64,000 nt of DNA, from positions 38,823 through 102,822 of the forward strand of contig CAKSAC010000006.1 in NCBI GenBank assembly GCA_934434925.1, written 5' to 3'. Under the pieces are notes generated by a model, which made no database searches, had not been told where the DNA came from, and saw nothing but the letters and a program-made list of their open reading frames with translations. This document shows, piece by piece, positions 51,799 to 60,356 of the stretch; the stretch's first letter is position 1, and the number at the start of each line of letters is the position of its first letter. The translations under genes were made by a program, and so were the position numbers. Origin of the DNA: an uncultured Eubacteriales bacterium. GTDB lineage: Bacteria; Bacillota; Clostridia; Oscillospirales; CAG-272.

Positions 51799-52826
51799 AA
51801 AGAATTCTTTCTTTTCCAAGACCGGCGCGCGTCCTTTCTGCGGCGGCGGTCGGCGGGCGTGAAGAGAGGCGCGGCACACACGGAGACGAATTCGATTTCT
51901 GCTCCCGGGATGACCTGTTCGGCATGAAGACCTGGGAAACGGCAGAAGGAGAAATGGGGAGAGCCGCGCTTTCCTTTGCCCTGAAAAAAGCCGGCCTGCG
52001 TACAGAGGACCTTTCTCTTCTCTTTGCCGGCGATCTTCAGAACCAGTGCGTGGCCACCTCGGAAGGGCTTTGTTCGGTCGGTGCGCCTTTTGTCGGTATT
52101 TTCGGTGCCTGTTCCACCATGGCGGAAGGATTGGCCCTCGCTTCTTTGGCGGTTTCTTCTTCTCCGGACATTCCGATTGCCGCCGTACTGACTTCTTCTC
52201 ACAACTGCGCCGCAGAACGCCAGTTCCGTACGCCTTTGGAATACGGAGCCCAGCGTACTCCCACCGCCCAATGGACCGCCACCGCCGCCGGAAGCGTCCT
52301 GTTGAGTGGGGAAGAACACCCGCAGAAAACCGGCTGGAAAGCGGGAGAAAAATGCCCGAAAATCTCCGATGTCCTGTTCGGGCGGATGGTGAATGCCGGC
52401 GTTACCGATGCCGCCAATATGGGTGCGGCCATGGCTCCGGCCGCCGCCGATACTCTCCTTGCTTATTTTCGGGAAAGCGGCCTCTCCCCGGCGGATTTTG
52501 ATCTGATCCTGACCGGTGACCTCGGGAAAGAAGGCAGCGCCCTTTTGACGCTCCTGCTTGCAAAAGAGGGAATCTCCCTGCAGGAAAAACACGCCGATTG
52601 CGGGATGCTCTTATACGATTTTGAAAAACAGGACGTCCATTGCGGGGGGTCGGGGTGCGGATGTATCGCTTCTCTTCTTTCCTGTCATTTTCTCCCCCGT
52701 ATGGCGCGGGCGGAAATCTGCAATATGCTTGCTGTCGGCACCGGTGCGCTCATGAGTCCTTCTCTTTTACAGCAGGGGGGCAGTATTACCGGCGTCGCCC
52801 ATCTGATACACCTGGAGGCAGAATAA
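51795..52826 (+). CDS. spoVAD: Stage V sporulation protein AD (thiolase-like)
   Basis: 343 residues. SpoVAD is a thiolase-fold cytosolic protein that binds dipicolinic acid for loading into the spore. Family segments are FGMKTWETAEGEMG, FAGDLQNQCVATSEG, FGACSTMAEGLALA (thiolase-type Cys), QRTPTAQWTATAAG and GALMSPSLLQQGGSITGVAHLI. It is coupled to spoVAC (ATGA overlap) and to spoVAE (TAATG overlap). Confidence 0.96.
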   Translation: MKRILSFPRPARVLSAAAVGGREERRGTHGDEFDFCSRDDLFGMKTWETAEGEMGRAALSFALKKAGLRTEDLSLLFAGDLQNQCVATSEGLCSVGAPFVGIFGACSTMAEGLALASLAVSSSPDIPIAAVLTSSHNCAAERQFRTPLEYGAQRTPTAQWTATAAGSVLLSGEEHPQKTGWKAGEKCPKISDVLFGRMVNAGVTDAANMGAAMAPAAADTLLAYFRESGLSPADFDLILTGDLGKEGSALLTLLLAKEGISLQEKHADCGMLLYDFEKQDVHCGGSGCGCIASLLSCHFLPRMARAEICNMLAVGTGALMSPSLLQQGGSITGVAHLIHLEAE

Positions 52827-53197
52827 TGGAAACCTTTCTTCCCTTTCTCTTTGCTTTTCTCGTCGGCGGTTCTTTTTGCGTTATCGCCCAGCTTCTGCTC
52901 GACCTCACCCGCCTGTCTCCCGCCGTTATTCTGGTCCTGTATGTGACGGCCGGCGTTTTTCTCTCTTCTTTCGGTCTTTACGAACCTTTGCGCGCGTTTG
53001 CCGGGTGCGGCGCGACGGTTCCTCTTGTCGGCTTCGGCGGAACCATTGCCGAAGGCATCCGAAAAGCCGTTGACATGCAGGGCCTTCTCGGCGTGCTTTC
53101 CGGAGGGCTGACCGCCGCTTCCGCAGGAACCGCCGCGGCGTTGATTTTCGGTTATCTCGCGGCTGTGTTCTTCCGTTCCCGTCCGAAACGCCTTTGA
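52826..53197 (+). CDS. spoVAE: Stage V sporulation protein AE
   Basis: 123 residues, membrane protein with about four helices. Family segments: FLVGGSFCVIAQLL, AGVFLSSFGLYEPL, GCGATVPLVGFGGTIAEG and GLLGVLSGGLTAASAGT. The length fits the SpoVAEb type. The start (GGAGG 10 bases upstream) shares one base with the spoVAD stop. A strong terminator follows, making a compact three-gene operon. Confidence 0.94.
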   Translation: METFLPFLFAFLVGGSFCVIAQLLLDLTRLSPAVILVLYVTAGVFLSSFGLYEPLRAFAGCGATVPLVGFGGTIAEGIRKAVDMQGLLGVLSGGLTAASAGTAAALIFGYLAAVFFRSRPKRL

Positions 53198-53220
53198 TTT
53201 TTTCCTTTTATAAATAATAA

Positions 53221-53247
53221 AGAAGAGGGGTTTCCTCTTCTTTTTTT
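53221..53247. terminator. Terminator of the spoVA operon (possibly bidirectional)
   Basis: AGAAGAGG and CCTCTTCT form a stem with a 5-base loop and a run of T's after it. The convergent GT2 gene ends at 53260, so it may serve both. Confidence 0.85.
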
Positions 53248-53259
53248 ATAAAGTTTTCT

Positions 53260-53994
53260 TTACCTTTTTTCTTTTTTGGGCGAAAGGGTCATCTTTTTTA
53301 CCCTCTTTTTGATAACGGAAAGGTCATGTAACATCCGTTTGGTATCCCGGAAGACGTGTACGCTGCTCTTGCCGTGATTCTTAATAAGGACCGGCACTTC
53401 ACAGAAAGAAATCCCCATTTTTTGCCCGATCAGGATCGCTTCCATATCAAACGCAAATCCGTCCGTCTCCACCAAAGCGAAAATGTCTTTGCCCGCCTGC
53501 TTTCTGTACGCTTTGCACCCGCACTGGGAATCCGACAAAGAAAGCCCTCCGTAGGTATGCAGAAGCCAGAGATAGGCGCGGCTGGCCACCCGTCTCAAAA
53601 ATCCGTATCCCCGGTATCCGTCCGGATGCAGTGAACGGGAACCGACCGCCGCATCTTTTTGGTTTTCCGAAAGGACCCGGTAAAATTGTTCAATGACCTC
53701 GGTTCCGTAAGCCAGATCGCAGTCGGTAAAAAACAGAATATCTCCCTGCGCCTCTTCCATCCCCCGGCGAAGAGCATACCCCTTCCCCCGGTTTTTTGGA
53801 TAAGAAATCAGACAAAACGTCTCCGGCAGGCGTTCTTTCGCTTCTTTTTCGGTTTGGTCGGTCGAGCCGTCGTTGATAAGAACCACTTCATATTCGCCAA
53901 AAAAATGTTCTTCCATATAGGAAAAAAGCGTTTCGATCAGAGAAGCGACCGCTTTTTCTTCGTTATACATCGGGATGAGAACCGAAATTTTCAT
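53260..53994 (-). CDS. Glycosyltransferase family 2 (dolichyl-phosphate glucosyltransferase-like)
   Basis: 244 residues. GT-A fold: ISVLIPMYNEEKAV, VLINDGSTDQTEK, GKGYALRRGMEEAQGDILFFTDCDLAYG (DxD-type Asp residues) and SQCGCKAYRK. The pattern resembles polyprenyl-phosphate glucosyltransferases that feed cell-envelope glycans. It has no C-terminal transmembrane pair. I chose the ATG at 53994 with GAGGTG 6 bases upstream; a GTG three codons earlier is the alternative. It lies between spoVA and dnaA. Confidence 0.87.
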   Translation of the reverse strand: MKISVLIPMYNEEKAVASLIETLFSYMEEHFFGEYEVVLINDGSTDQTEKEAKERLPETFCLISYPKNRGKGYALRRGMEEAQGDILFFTDCDLAYGTEVIEQFYRVLSENQKDAAVGSRSLHPDGYRGYGFLRRVASRAYLWLLHTYGGLSLSDSQCGCKAYRKQAGKDIFALVETDGFAFDMEAILIGQKMGISFCEVPVLIKNHGKSSVHVFRDTKRMLHDLSVIKKRVKKMTLSPKKEKR

Positions 53995-54097
53995 CTTTTT
54001 CACCTCACCCCTTTATTATATCTTCTTTCCTCTCTTTTTTCAATCCCCGGAAGGCTTTCCGATGTAAAATTTTTATTACATTTTTCGCGCTTTCCCC

Positions 54098-54126
54098 TTG
54101 CTATCTATATTTATATATGATATAAT
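54098..54126 (+). promoter_or_regulatory. Sigma-A promoter of dnaA
   Basis: TTGCTA (54098-54103) and TATAAT (54121-54126), 17-base spacer, in an AT-rich stretch. No DnaA box was seen between 54004 and 54165. Confidence 0.75.
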
Positions 54127-54165
54127 ATCAGCTATAAAGATTATTTTGAAGGAAGAGAGCGCCCG

Positions 54166-55587
54166 ATGAACCAAGAACTGCATGAAATAGGAGAAGCCGT
54201 CCTGGGTCTTCTCCGGGAGGAACATCCTCAAAATGTCTATACTGTCTGGTTCCGGGATCTTGAACTGGAATCTCTCACACAGAAGGAAGCCGTCTTTTCC
54301 ACCCGTTCTTCTTTCAAAATTCAGTTTCTTGAATTTCACTATCTGAAAGACATGGCCGACTGTCTGAAAAATGTTCTCGGCTTTCCCGTTTCCGTGCGTT
54401 TTATCTGTCGGGAAGAGGAAGAAGAGGAAGAAAAACCGAAAGAAGAAACCGGAGAAACCGAAGAAGAAGACGATTCTCTTGCCGTCCTGACCGAAGACGA
54501 GGAAGAGGAAGACCCCAACCAGCTCAATATCCGCGATATTGAAAATCCCAAAACGATTGTAGAGCGCTACACCTTTGAAAATTTCATTGTCGCGGCTTCC
54601 AACCGCTTTGCCCACGCGGCCTGTCTGGCTGTTGCCAAAACGGCCTGCAACGAAAACGATGACGAAGAGGATCTTTACAATCCCCTTTTCATTTACGGCA
54701 AAAGCGGCCTCGGCAAAACCCACCTTCTGTACGCTATCACAAACGAAATCAAAAAGAAAAAAGCCGATGTGCGCATCATTTACAAAAAGGGTGAAGATTT
54801 CACCAATGAGCTGATCAGCGCCATGCAAAACCGTTCGACGGAGTCTTTCCGCGCGTATTACCGCACAGCGGACGTTTTGCTTATCGACGATATCCAGTTC
54901 ATCGCGGGGAAAGTGCAGACGCAGGAAGAATTTTTCCATACTTTTTCGGCGTTGTACGAAGCGGGGAAACAGATTATTCTGACTTCCGACCGGCCGCCGC
55001 GTGAAATCCGTCCTCTGCAGGATCGCCTTCTCACCCGGTTTGAATGGGGCCAACTGGCGGACATTCAGCCTCCTTCCGAAGAACTGCGTACCGCCATCAT
55101 CATGAAAAAAGCCGATGACGCGGGTCTTAACATTCCGAAAGAGGCCGTTCTGTTTCTCTCGGAAAATCTGACCGAAAATATCCGCCAGATCGAAGGTGCC
55201 ATCCACAGGATCAAGGGAATTTCCATGATTGCGTCCACCCCGGTCACCCTCGATATGTGCCGCCGCTCCATCGCCGATTTTCTGCAGGCAAAAAATACAA
55301 CCAATGAGGTCATTGACCGTATCTGCGCAACCGTTGCCAAAAAATATAACCTCACGATTGAAGATATCCGCGGCAAAAAAAGAAACGAAAATATCGCCGT
55401 TGCACGCCATATCTGTATCTATCTTGTCCGGCGGCTGACCGACCTTTCCCAATCGGCCATCGGGGTCTATTTTGACCGCGACCACGCCACCGTCATCAAT
55501 TCCATCAAAAATGTGGAAAAAGCCATGCTTCTCAAACACTCTCTCCAGTATGACATTGAAGAAATGGTAAAAGAATTGAAAAATTGA
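54166..55587 (+). CDS. dnaA: Chromosomal replication initiator protein DnaA
   Basis: 473 residues. DnaA-ATP binds the origin and melts it. Domain I (about 1-80), a very acidic linker (82-116), then the AAA+ core with Walker A GKSGLGKTHL (178-187) and Walker B LLIDDIQFIAGK. Domain IV carries the DnaA-box reader FDRDHATVINSI. The linker is much richer in Glu than usual. GGAAGAG precedes the ATG. Upstream lies a GT2 gene and spoVA, not the usual rpmH-rnpA-yidC-jag group. Confidence 0.97.
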   Translation: MNQELHEIGEAVLGLLREEHPQNVYTVWFRDLELESLTQKEAVFSTRSSFKIQFLEFHYLKDMADCLKNVLGFPVSVRFICREEEEEEEKPKEETGETEEEDDSLAVLTEDEEEEDPNQLNIRDIENPKTIVERYTFENFIVAASNRFAHAACLAVAKTACNENDDEEDLYNPLFIYGKSGLGKTHLLYAITNEIKKKKADVRIIYKKGEDFTNELISAMQNRSTESFRAYYRTADVLLIDDIQFIAGKVQTQEEFFHTFSALYEAGKQIILTSDRPPREIRPLQDRLLTRFEWGQLADIQPPSEELRTAIIMKKADDAGLNIPKEAVLFLSENLTENIRQIEGAIHRIKGISMIASTPVTLDMCRRSIADFLQAKNTTNEVIDRICATVAKKYNLTIEDIRGKKRNENIAVARHICIYLVRRLTDLSQSAIGVYFDRDHATVINSIKNVEKAMLLKHSLQYDIEEMVKELKN

Positions 55588-55859
55588 AAAGTTTGATTTT
55601 TCCACCGTTTTGTTGATAACTCCTGTTGAAAAGTATGTTCATTTCTTTTCTTTTTCTTCCCTTTTCTTTCCTTTTTTTCTTTCCACATTTCTTCCACACT
55701 TTTTCCATCGTTCCCCTGTTCATTACTTTCCCCTTTTTGCGCTTGTATTACAAGGAAAATAAGAGTTTTCAACAGAAATAACAATCTCTACTCCTACTAC
55801 TTCTACTACCTGTTAATATTTATTTTATTTTGGTTTTTCGGAGCCAAGGAAAGGTCGCC
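55588..55859 (+). other. oriC: Probable chromosomal origin (oriC) between dnaA and dnaN
   Basis: DnaA-box-like nonamers: TTATCAACA (revcomp at 55611-55619), TTTTCAACA (revcomp at 55624-55632) and TTTTCAACA (55766-55774), plus weaker TTCCACA sites near 55680-55700. After the last box comes a tract 55788-55810 (ctactcctactacttctactacc) that reads as repeated 3'-GAT/GAA-5' on the bottom strand, like DnaA-trios, then an AT-rich stretch to 55831. Box, trio tract and AT-rich segment are in the order known from Bacillus subtilis. Confidence 0.75.
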
Positions 55860-57011
55860 ATGAAAATTAGATTTCAAAAATCGCGTTTTCTGGATAAGCT
55901 GACTCCCGCCATGGGGACGGTATCCAATAAAAATACGATTGCCTCGATTGAAGGGGTTCTGATTGAAACGGTCGAAAACCGTGATATCAAACTTTCCACT
56001 TACGATATGAAAAAAGGAATGGTCTCTCTTCTGGAAGCGGACAGCGTCGAAGAAGGAGGCAGTTTTATCATCAACGCCGCGCGCCTTCTCCAGATTTTGC
56101 GCGTCATGCCCGGAGAGGATATTACGCTGGAAGTGGATGAAAAATTCAACGCCGTTATCAAAAGCGGGAAAAGCGAATTTTCTCTCTTTGCGCTCCGCGG
56201 CAGCGATTTTCCGAACATCCCTCTTTTGAACAGTGAAAAAGGGTTTGAAATCGCATCCGACGTGTTGAAAGAGATGATAGGAAAAGTCCTCCACTCGGTG
56301 GCCGAACAGGATTCCCGCCCGGTTCTTTGCGGCGCATACTTCCGTCTTCATGACGGCATGTTTGATATCGTATCCTGCGACAGTTTTACGCTGTCTGTCT
56401 GCGCAAAAAAATGTGAAATAAAAGATATAGGGGCCATTGAAAGCGAAGAGTTTGATTTTATCGTTCCCGGCCACGCGCTGAATGAACTGATGCGGATTCT
56501 GCCCGACGGAGAAGAAAAAATCAATGTCTATATCACGCGCAAACACGCCATTTTCCGGATGGATGAAATGACCTTTTTCACCCGTCTGATTGATGAAGAC
56601 TATATTGATTATTCTCGTATCATTCCGAAAGAACAGACGATTTTTGTGACCGTGGACAGAGAAAAGATGCTGGAAGGACTTGAAAGGGCCAACCTTGTTG
56701 CCGAGGAAAAAGGACAGGGGAACAGCCGCAGTTATGTCAAGATTATTCTGGACGGGGAACTTCTCACCCTCACATCGACATCCGTCAGCGGCAAGGTGTA
56801 TGACGAGATGGAATGTTCCCACACGGGAGACAATATAGAAATCGGTTTCAACTGCCGCTATCTGATTAACAGTATACGCGCGGCGGAAGGAGAAAAAATT
56901 CTCATCACGATGAAGAGCGCGCGGCAGAGCATCACCATCGAACCGCTTGAAAAGAAAGAAGAGGAAAATTTCTTTTACATGGTTCTCCCTGTCCGCATGG
57001 CGGAGTCATGA
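55860..57011 (+). CDS. dnaN: DNA polymerase III beta subunit (sliding clamp)
   Basis: 383 residues, usual length. Three repeated clamp folds are recognisable: SRFLDKLTPAMGTVSNKNTIASIEGVL in the first and SVAEQDSRPVLCGAYF in the second, with the C-terminal MVLPVRM that closes the ring. The clamp tethers the polymerase to DNA. AAGGAAAGG precedes the ATG at 55860. It overlaps recF by 4 bases (ATGA), so the S4-domain gene often found between dnaN and recF is absent. Confidence 0.96.
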   Translation: MKIRFQKSRFLDKLTPAMGTVSNKNTIASIEGVLIETVENRDIKLSTYDMKKGMVSLLEADSVEEGGSFIINAARLLQILRVMPGEDITLEVDEKFNAVIKSGKSEFSLFALRGSDFPNIPLLNSEKGFEIASDVLKEMIGKVLHSVAEQDSRPVLCGAYFRLHDGMFDIVSCDSFTLSVCAKKCEIKDIGAIESEEFDFIVPGHALNELMRILPDGEEKINVYITRKHAIFRMDEMTFFTRLIDEDYIDYSRIIPKEQTIFVTVDREKMLEGLERANLVAEEKGQGNSRSYVKIILDGELLTLTSTSVSGKVYDEMECSHTGDNIEIGFNCRYLINSIRAAEGEKILITMKSARQSITIEPLEKKEEENFFYMVLPVRMAES

Positions 57012-58108
57012 TTCTGCGCCGTGTGCGTGCCGGAGATTTTCGTAATATTGAAAATGAAAGCGTAGAATTCTGCGAGGGAGCCAATCTGCTGCTCGGAGAC
57101 AATGCGGAAGGAAAGACCAATCTGTTAGAGGCAATTTATTATTTTGCCCGCGGGAAAAGTTTCAGAGGTGCGGCGGATAAGGAACTCTGCCGGTTCGGTA
57201 CCCAAAAATACGAGATTGAAGCGTTTTTTTCGGCAAACGGAAGGGAACAAACTCTCTTTTATCGTTATTATAACGGCATGCGCCAACGGAAAAAAAACGG
57301 TGTGCCGGTAGAAAAGGCGGGGGAAATGATCGGCATATTCCGTGCGGTCCTCTTCTTTCCCGAACATTTACAATTGATAAAAGGAAGCCCTGCCGAACGG
57401 CGGGAATTTCTGAATATTGCCATTTCTCAGATACATCCCTCTTATCTTTCTCTCTATTCTTCCTATGTCCGCGTTCTGGAAAACAGAAATGCGCTTTTGA
57501 AAGCGGCGCAAAAGGGTGAATATTTTGACAAAGAGGAATTTGAAATTTTCAGCGAAAGGCTTGCCGGATATGCGGCGGCAATCGCCAAAGAAAGATACGG
57601 GTATGTCAAAGAGGCCGCTCCGGCCGTAGAGGATATTCTCTCCTCTCTTTCGGGCGGGAGGGAAAAAGTGAGCGTCCGGTATGTATCGGAGGCAGAGGAA
57701 GAAGAAGAGAGCGAAATGAAAAAAAAGTATCTTGAGAAGATGCTTTCGGATATTCGCCGGGAGACGGCGGCCGGGTTCACTCTTTTCGGCGCGCACAGGG
57801 ATGATCTTGTATGCGAAATCAACGGAAAGAGCGCGCGGGATTTTGCGTCGCAGGGACAGCAACGCTCCCTGACCCTTGCCTTAAAACTGGCGGAGGGAGA
57901 GGTATGCCGCCAAAAATGCGGAGAATATCCGGTCTTTCTCTTTGATGACGTCATGAGCGAACTTGACCCGGCGCGCCGCCGGTTTCTCCTTTCGGAACTT
58001 TCCAAAAGACAGTTGATTATGAGCGCGTGTGAAGAAGGCGGTCTTACCGGTATGCAGGCAAACACCATCCGCGTGAAAAAGGGGAAATATGAAACTGTAT
58101 CTTTATAA
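57008..58108 (+). CDS. recF: DNA replication and repair protein RecF
   Basis: 366 residues. RecF is an SMC-like ATPase that loads RecA at gaps. Walker A GDNAEGKTNLLEAIYY is near residue 30; the C-terminal signature and Walker B are SQGQQRSLTLALKLAEGE and PVFLFDDVMSELD. It is coupled to dnaN by a 4-base overlap and its end overlaps remB by 20 bases. Confidence 0.95.
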   Translation: MILRRVRAGDFRNIENESVEFCEGANLLLGDNAEGKTNLLEAIYYFARGKSFRGAADKELCRFGTQKYEIEAFFSANGREQTLFYRYYNGMRQRKKNGVPVEKAGEMIGIFRAVLFFPEHLQLIKGSPAERREFLNIAISQIHPSYLSLYSSYVRVLENRNALLKAAQKGEYFDKEEFEIFSERLAGYAAAIAKERYGYVKEAAPAVEDILSSLSGGREKVSVRYVSEAEEEEESEMKKKYLEKMLSDIRRETAAGFTLFGAHRDDLVCEINGKSARDFASQGQQRSLTLALKLAEGEVCRQKCGEYPVFLFDDVMSELDPARRRFLLSELSKRQLIMSACEEGGLTGMQANTIRVKKGKYETVSL

Positions 58109-58364
58109 AAAAAAGATAGATGAAAAGGATATCATCGGGATTTTTGACCTTGACCGCGCAACAGAGGAAAAAGCGACGCGCGTTTTTATGAAAAAAAAAG
58201 AAGAGGAGAAAAAGGTGGATGAAATGAATCCTCTTCAATTGCCGGTATCTTTGATTGTATATCGGCAGAAACAGGAAAACAGAATTTCTTTTTCACGGCT
58301 CCGGACGGGAAGCATCCATTTGAAGATACTCCGCCGGGAAAACAGTGAAGAGACAGAAGCATAA
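58089..58364 (+). CDS. remB: RemB-like DUF370 protein
   Basis: 91 residues. It matches the small protein encoded between recF and gyrB in many Firmicutes (RemB/YaaB, DUF370): KKIDEKDIIGIFDLD at the start and SLIVYRQKQENRISFSRLRT in the middle. Its relative RemA activates biofilm genes; the role of RemB is not settled. GGGGA precedes the ATG, which lies inside the end of recF. gyrB starts 20 bases after its stop. Confidence 0.82.
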   Translation: MKLYLYKKKIDEKDIIGIFDLDRATEEKATRVFMKKKEEEKKVDEMNPLQLPVSLIVYRQKQENRISFSRLRTGSIHLKILRRENSEETEA

Positions 58365-58384
58365 AGGCGAAAAGGAAGGAAATT

Positions 58385-60310
58385 ATGGAAGAAAATATCA
58401 TCGGTACCGAATCCTATGACGACAGTCAGATACAGGTACTGGAAGGATTGGAAGCCGTGCGCAAACGTCCGGGAATGTATATCGGAACAACGTCGGCGCG
58501 GGGTCTGCATCATCTGATTAACGAAATCGTCGATAACTCGATTGACGAAGCGCTGGCCGGGGAATGCGACTGCATACGCGTTTCTCTGAACGAAGACGAC
58601 AGCGTGACGGTGGAAGACGACGGGAGAGGTATTCCCGACGGATTTAACGAAAAGACGGGGCTGCCGACTCTGGAAGTCGTATATACCGTTTTGCATGCGG
58701 GAGGAAAATTCGGCGGGAACGGCTATAAGATTGCCGGCGGTCTGCACGGGGTCGGAGCCTCTGTCGTCAACGCGCTTTCCGAATGGATGGAAGTGGAAAA
58801 CCACCGCGGCGGGAAAACCTATACCGAACGCTTTGAAAGAGGGCATGTCGCGCGTCCTTTTGCCTGTACGGGAAATACCGAACGGCATGGTTTGACGGTC
58901 CGCTTCAAACCAGACCCGCTGATTTTTGAAGAGACGGTTTTTGATTTTGAGACGGTCTTTACCCGCATGAGAGAGCAGGCTTTCCTGAACGGCGGGGTCA
59001 AAATCATCCTGAGCGATAAACGCCCGGGTAAGGAAAGAGAAGAACTTCTTCATTACGAAGGGGGAATTGTCTCTTTTGTCGAATATCTGAACGCGCAAAA
59101 GCACGTCGGGCTGATTCATAACGATGTAATCTATATGAAGGGAGAAAAGGACGGCATTATTGCCGAAGTGGCCCTTCAATACAACGATTCCTATAACGAA
59201 ACGCTCGTTTCCTTCGCCAATAATATGGCGACGGTGGAAGGCGGAACGCATGAAACCGGGTTCAAAAGTGCCATCACCAAGGCCATCAACGATTACGGCC
59301 GCCGGATCGGCGCGATTAAGGAAAGCGACAAAAACCTCTCGGGAGAAGACGTGCGGGAAGGCATTACCGCCATTATCAGCGTGAAATTGCAGGACGCACA
59401 GTTTGAAAGCCAGACCAAAGCCAAGCTCGGCAATTCCGAAGTGAGGGTGCTGGTCGATTCCATCGTCAGCCGCAAGATGGAAGAGTATTTTGAAGAAAAT
59501 CCCGTTTCTGCCCGCGCTATCGTGGAAAAGGCCATGGCGGCCTACCGGGCGCGTGAAGCCGCCAGAAAAGCGCGGGAACTGACCCGCCGCAAAAGCGTGC
59601 TGGAAGGCTCTTCTCTGCCCGGCAAACTTTCCGACTGTCAGGAAAAACGCGCGGAATTGACCGAACTGTATCTGGTGGAGGGAGACTCCGCAGGCGGTTC
59701 CGCCAAGGACGGACGAGACAGCCGTTTTCAGGCAATCCTTCCCCTGCGCGGAAAAGTGCTGAACGTCGAAAAAAGCCGGCTGGATAAGGTCTATGCCAAC
59801 CAGTCGCTGATTCCGATCATCCAGAGCCTCGGATGCGGGATCGGGGAAGAATTTGATGAAAGCAAACTCCGGTACGGAAAGATTATTCTGATGGCCGATG
59901 CGGACGTTGACGGCGCGCATATTCGGATTCTTCTTTTGACTTTCTTCTTCCGTCATATGAAAAAACTGATTGAAAACGGCCATATCTTCCTGGCAAGACC
60001 GCCGCTTTACAAAATCAAAAAAGGAAAGCAGGCCGAGCGGTATGCTTTCTCGGATGCCGAAAGAGACGCCATCATTGCGGAACTGGGCGGAAATGTGGAA
60101 GCCGAACGCTACAAGGGTCTTGGGGAAATGGACCCCGAACAGCTTTGGGAGACCACAATGGATCCTTCGCGCCGCACCCTTTTGAAAGTCGAAATGAACG
60201 ACGCCGTTCTTTGTGACCAGGTCTTCTCTCTCCTGATGGGAGACGAGGTCGAGCCGCGGCGGGAATTTATCAAACAAAACGCCAAATTTGTGGAGAATCT
60301 GGACATTTAA
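58385..60310 (+). CDS. gyrB: DNA gyrase subunit B
   Basis: 641 residues, usual length. The N-terminal GHKL ATPase has EIVDNSIDEALAG, VEDDGRGIP and GGLHGVGASVVNALS. The Toprim domain has LVEGDSAGGSAK and ADADVDGAHI (metal-binding acidic residues); the C-terminus ends in VEPRREFIKQNAKFVENLDI. With GyrA it introduces negative supercoils. AAGGAAGGA precedes the ATG. It lies in an operon with remB and gyrA. Confidence 0.97.
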   Translation: MEENIIGTESYDDSQIQVLEGLEAVRKRPGMYIGTTSARGLHHLINEIVDNSIDEALAGECDCIRVSLNEDDSVTVEDDGRGIPDGFNEKTGLPTLEVVYTVLHAGGKFGGNGYKIAGGLHGVGASVVNALSEWMEVENHRGGKTYTERFERGHVARPFACTGNTERHGLTVRFKPDPLIFEETVFDFETVFTRMREQAFLNGGVKIILSDKRPGKEREELLHYEGGIVSFVEYLNAQKHVGLIHNDVIYMKGEKDGIIAEVALQYNDSYNETLVSFANNMATVEGGTHETGFKSAITKAINDYGRRIGAIKESDKNLSGEDVREGITAIISVKLQDAQFESQTKAKLGNSEVRVLVDSIVSRKMEEYFEENPVSARAIVEKAMAAYRAREAARKARELTRRKSVLEGSSLPGKLSDCQEKRAELTELYLVEGDSAGGSAKDGRDSRFQAILPLRGKVLNVEKSRLDKVYANQSLIPIIQSLGCGIGEEFDESKLRYGKIILMADADVDGAHIRILLLTFFFRHMKKLIENGHIFLARPPLYKIKKGKQAERYAFSDAERDAIIAELGGNVEAERYKGLGEMDPEQLWETTMDPSRRTLLKVEMNDAVLCDQVFSLLMGDEVEPRREFIKQNAKFVENLDI

Positions 60311-60356
60311 GATGATGAAAGATACAGCAGAAAACAGAAAGAAGGAGGAGAAGTAA

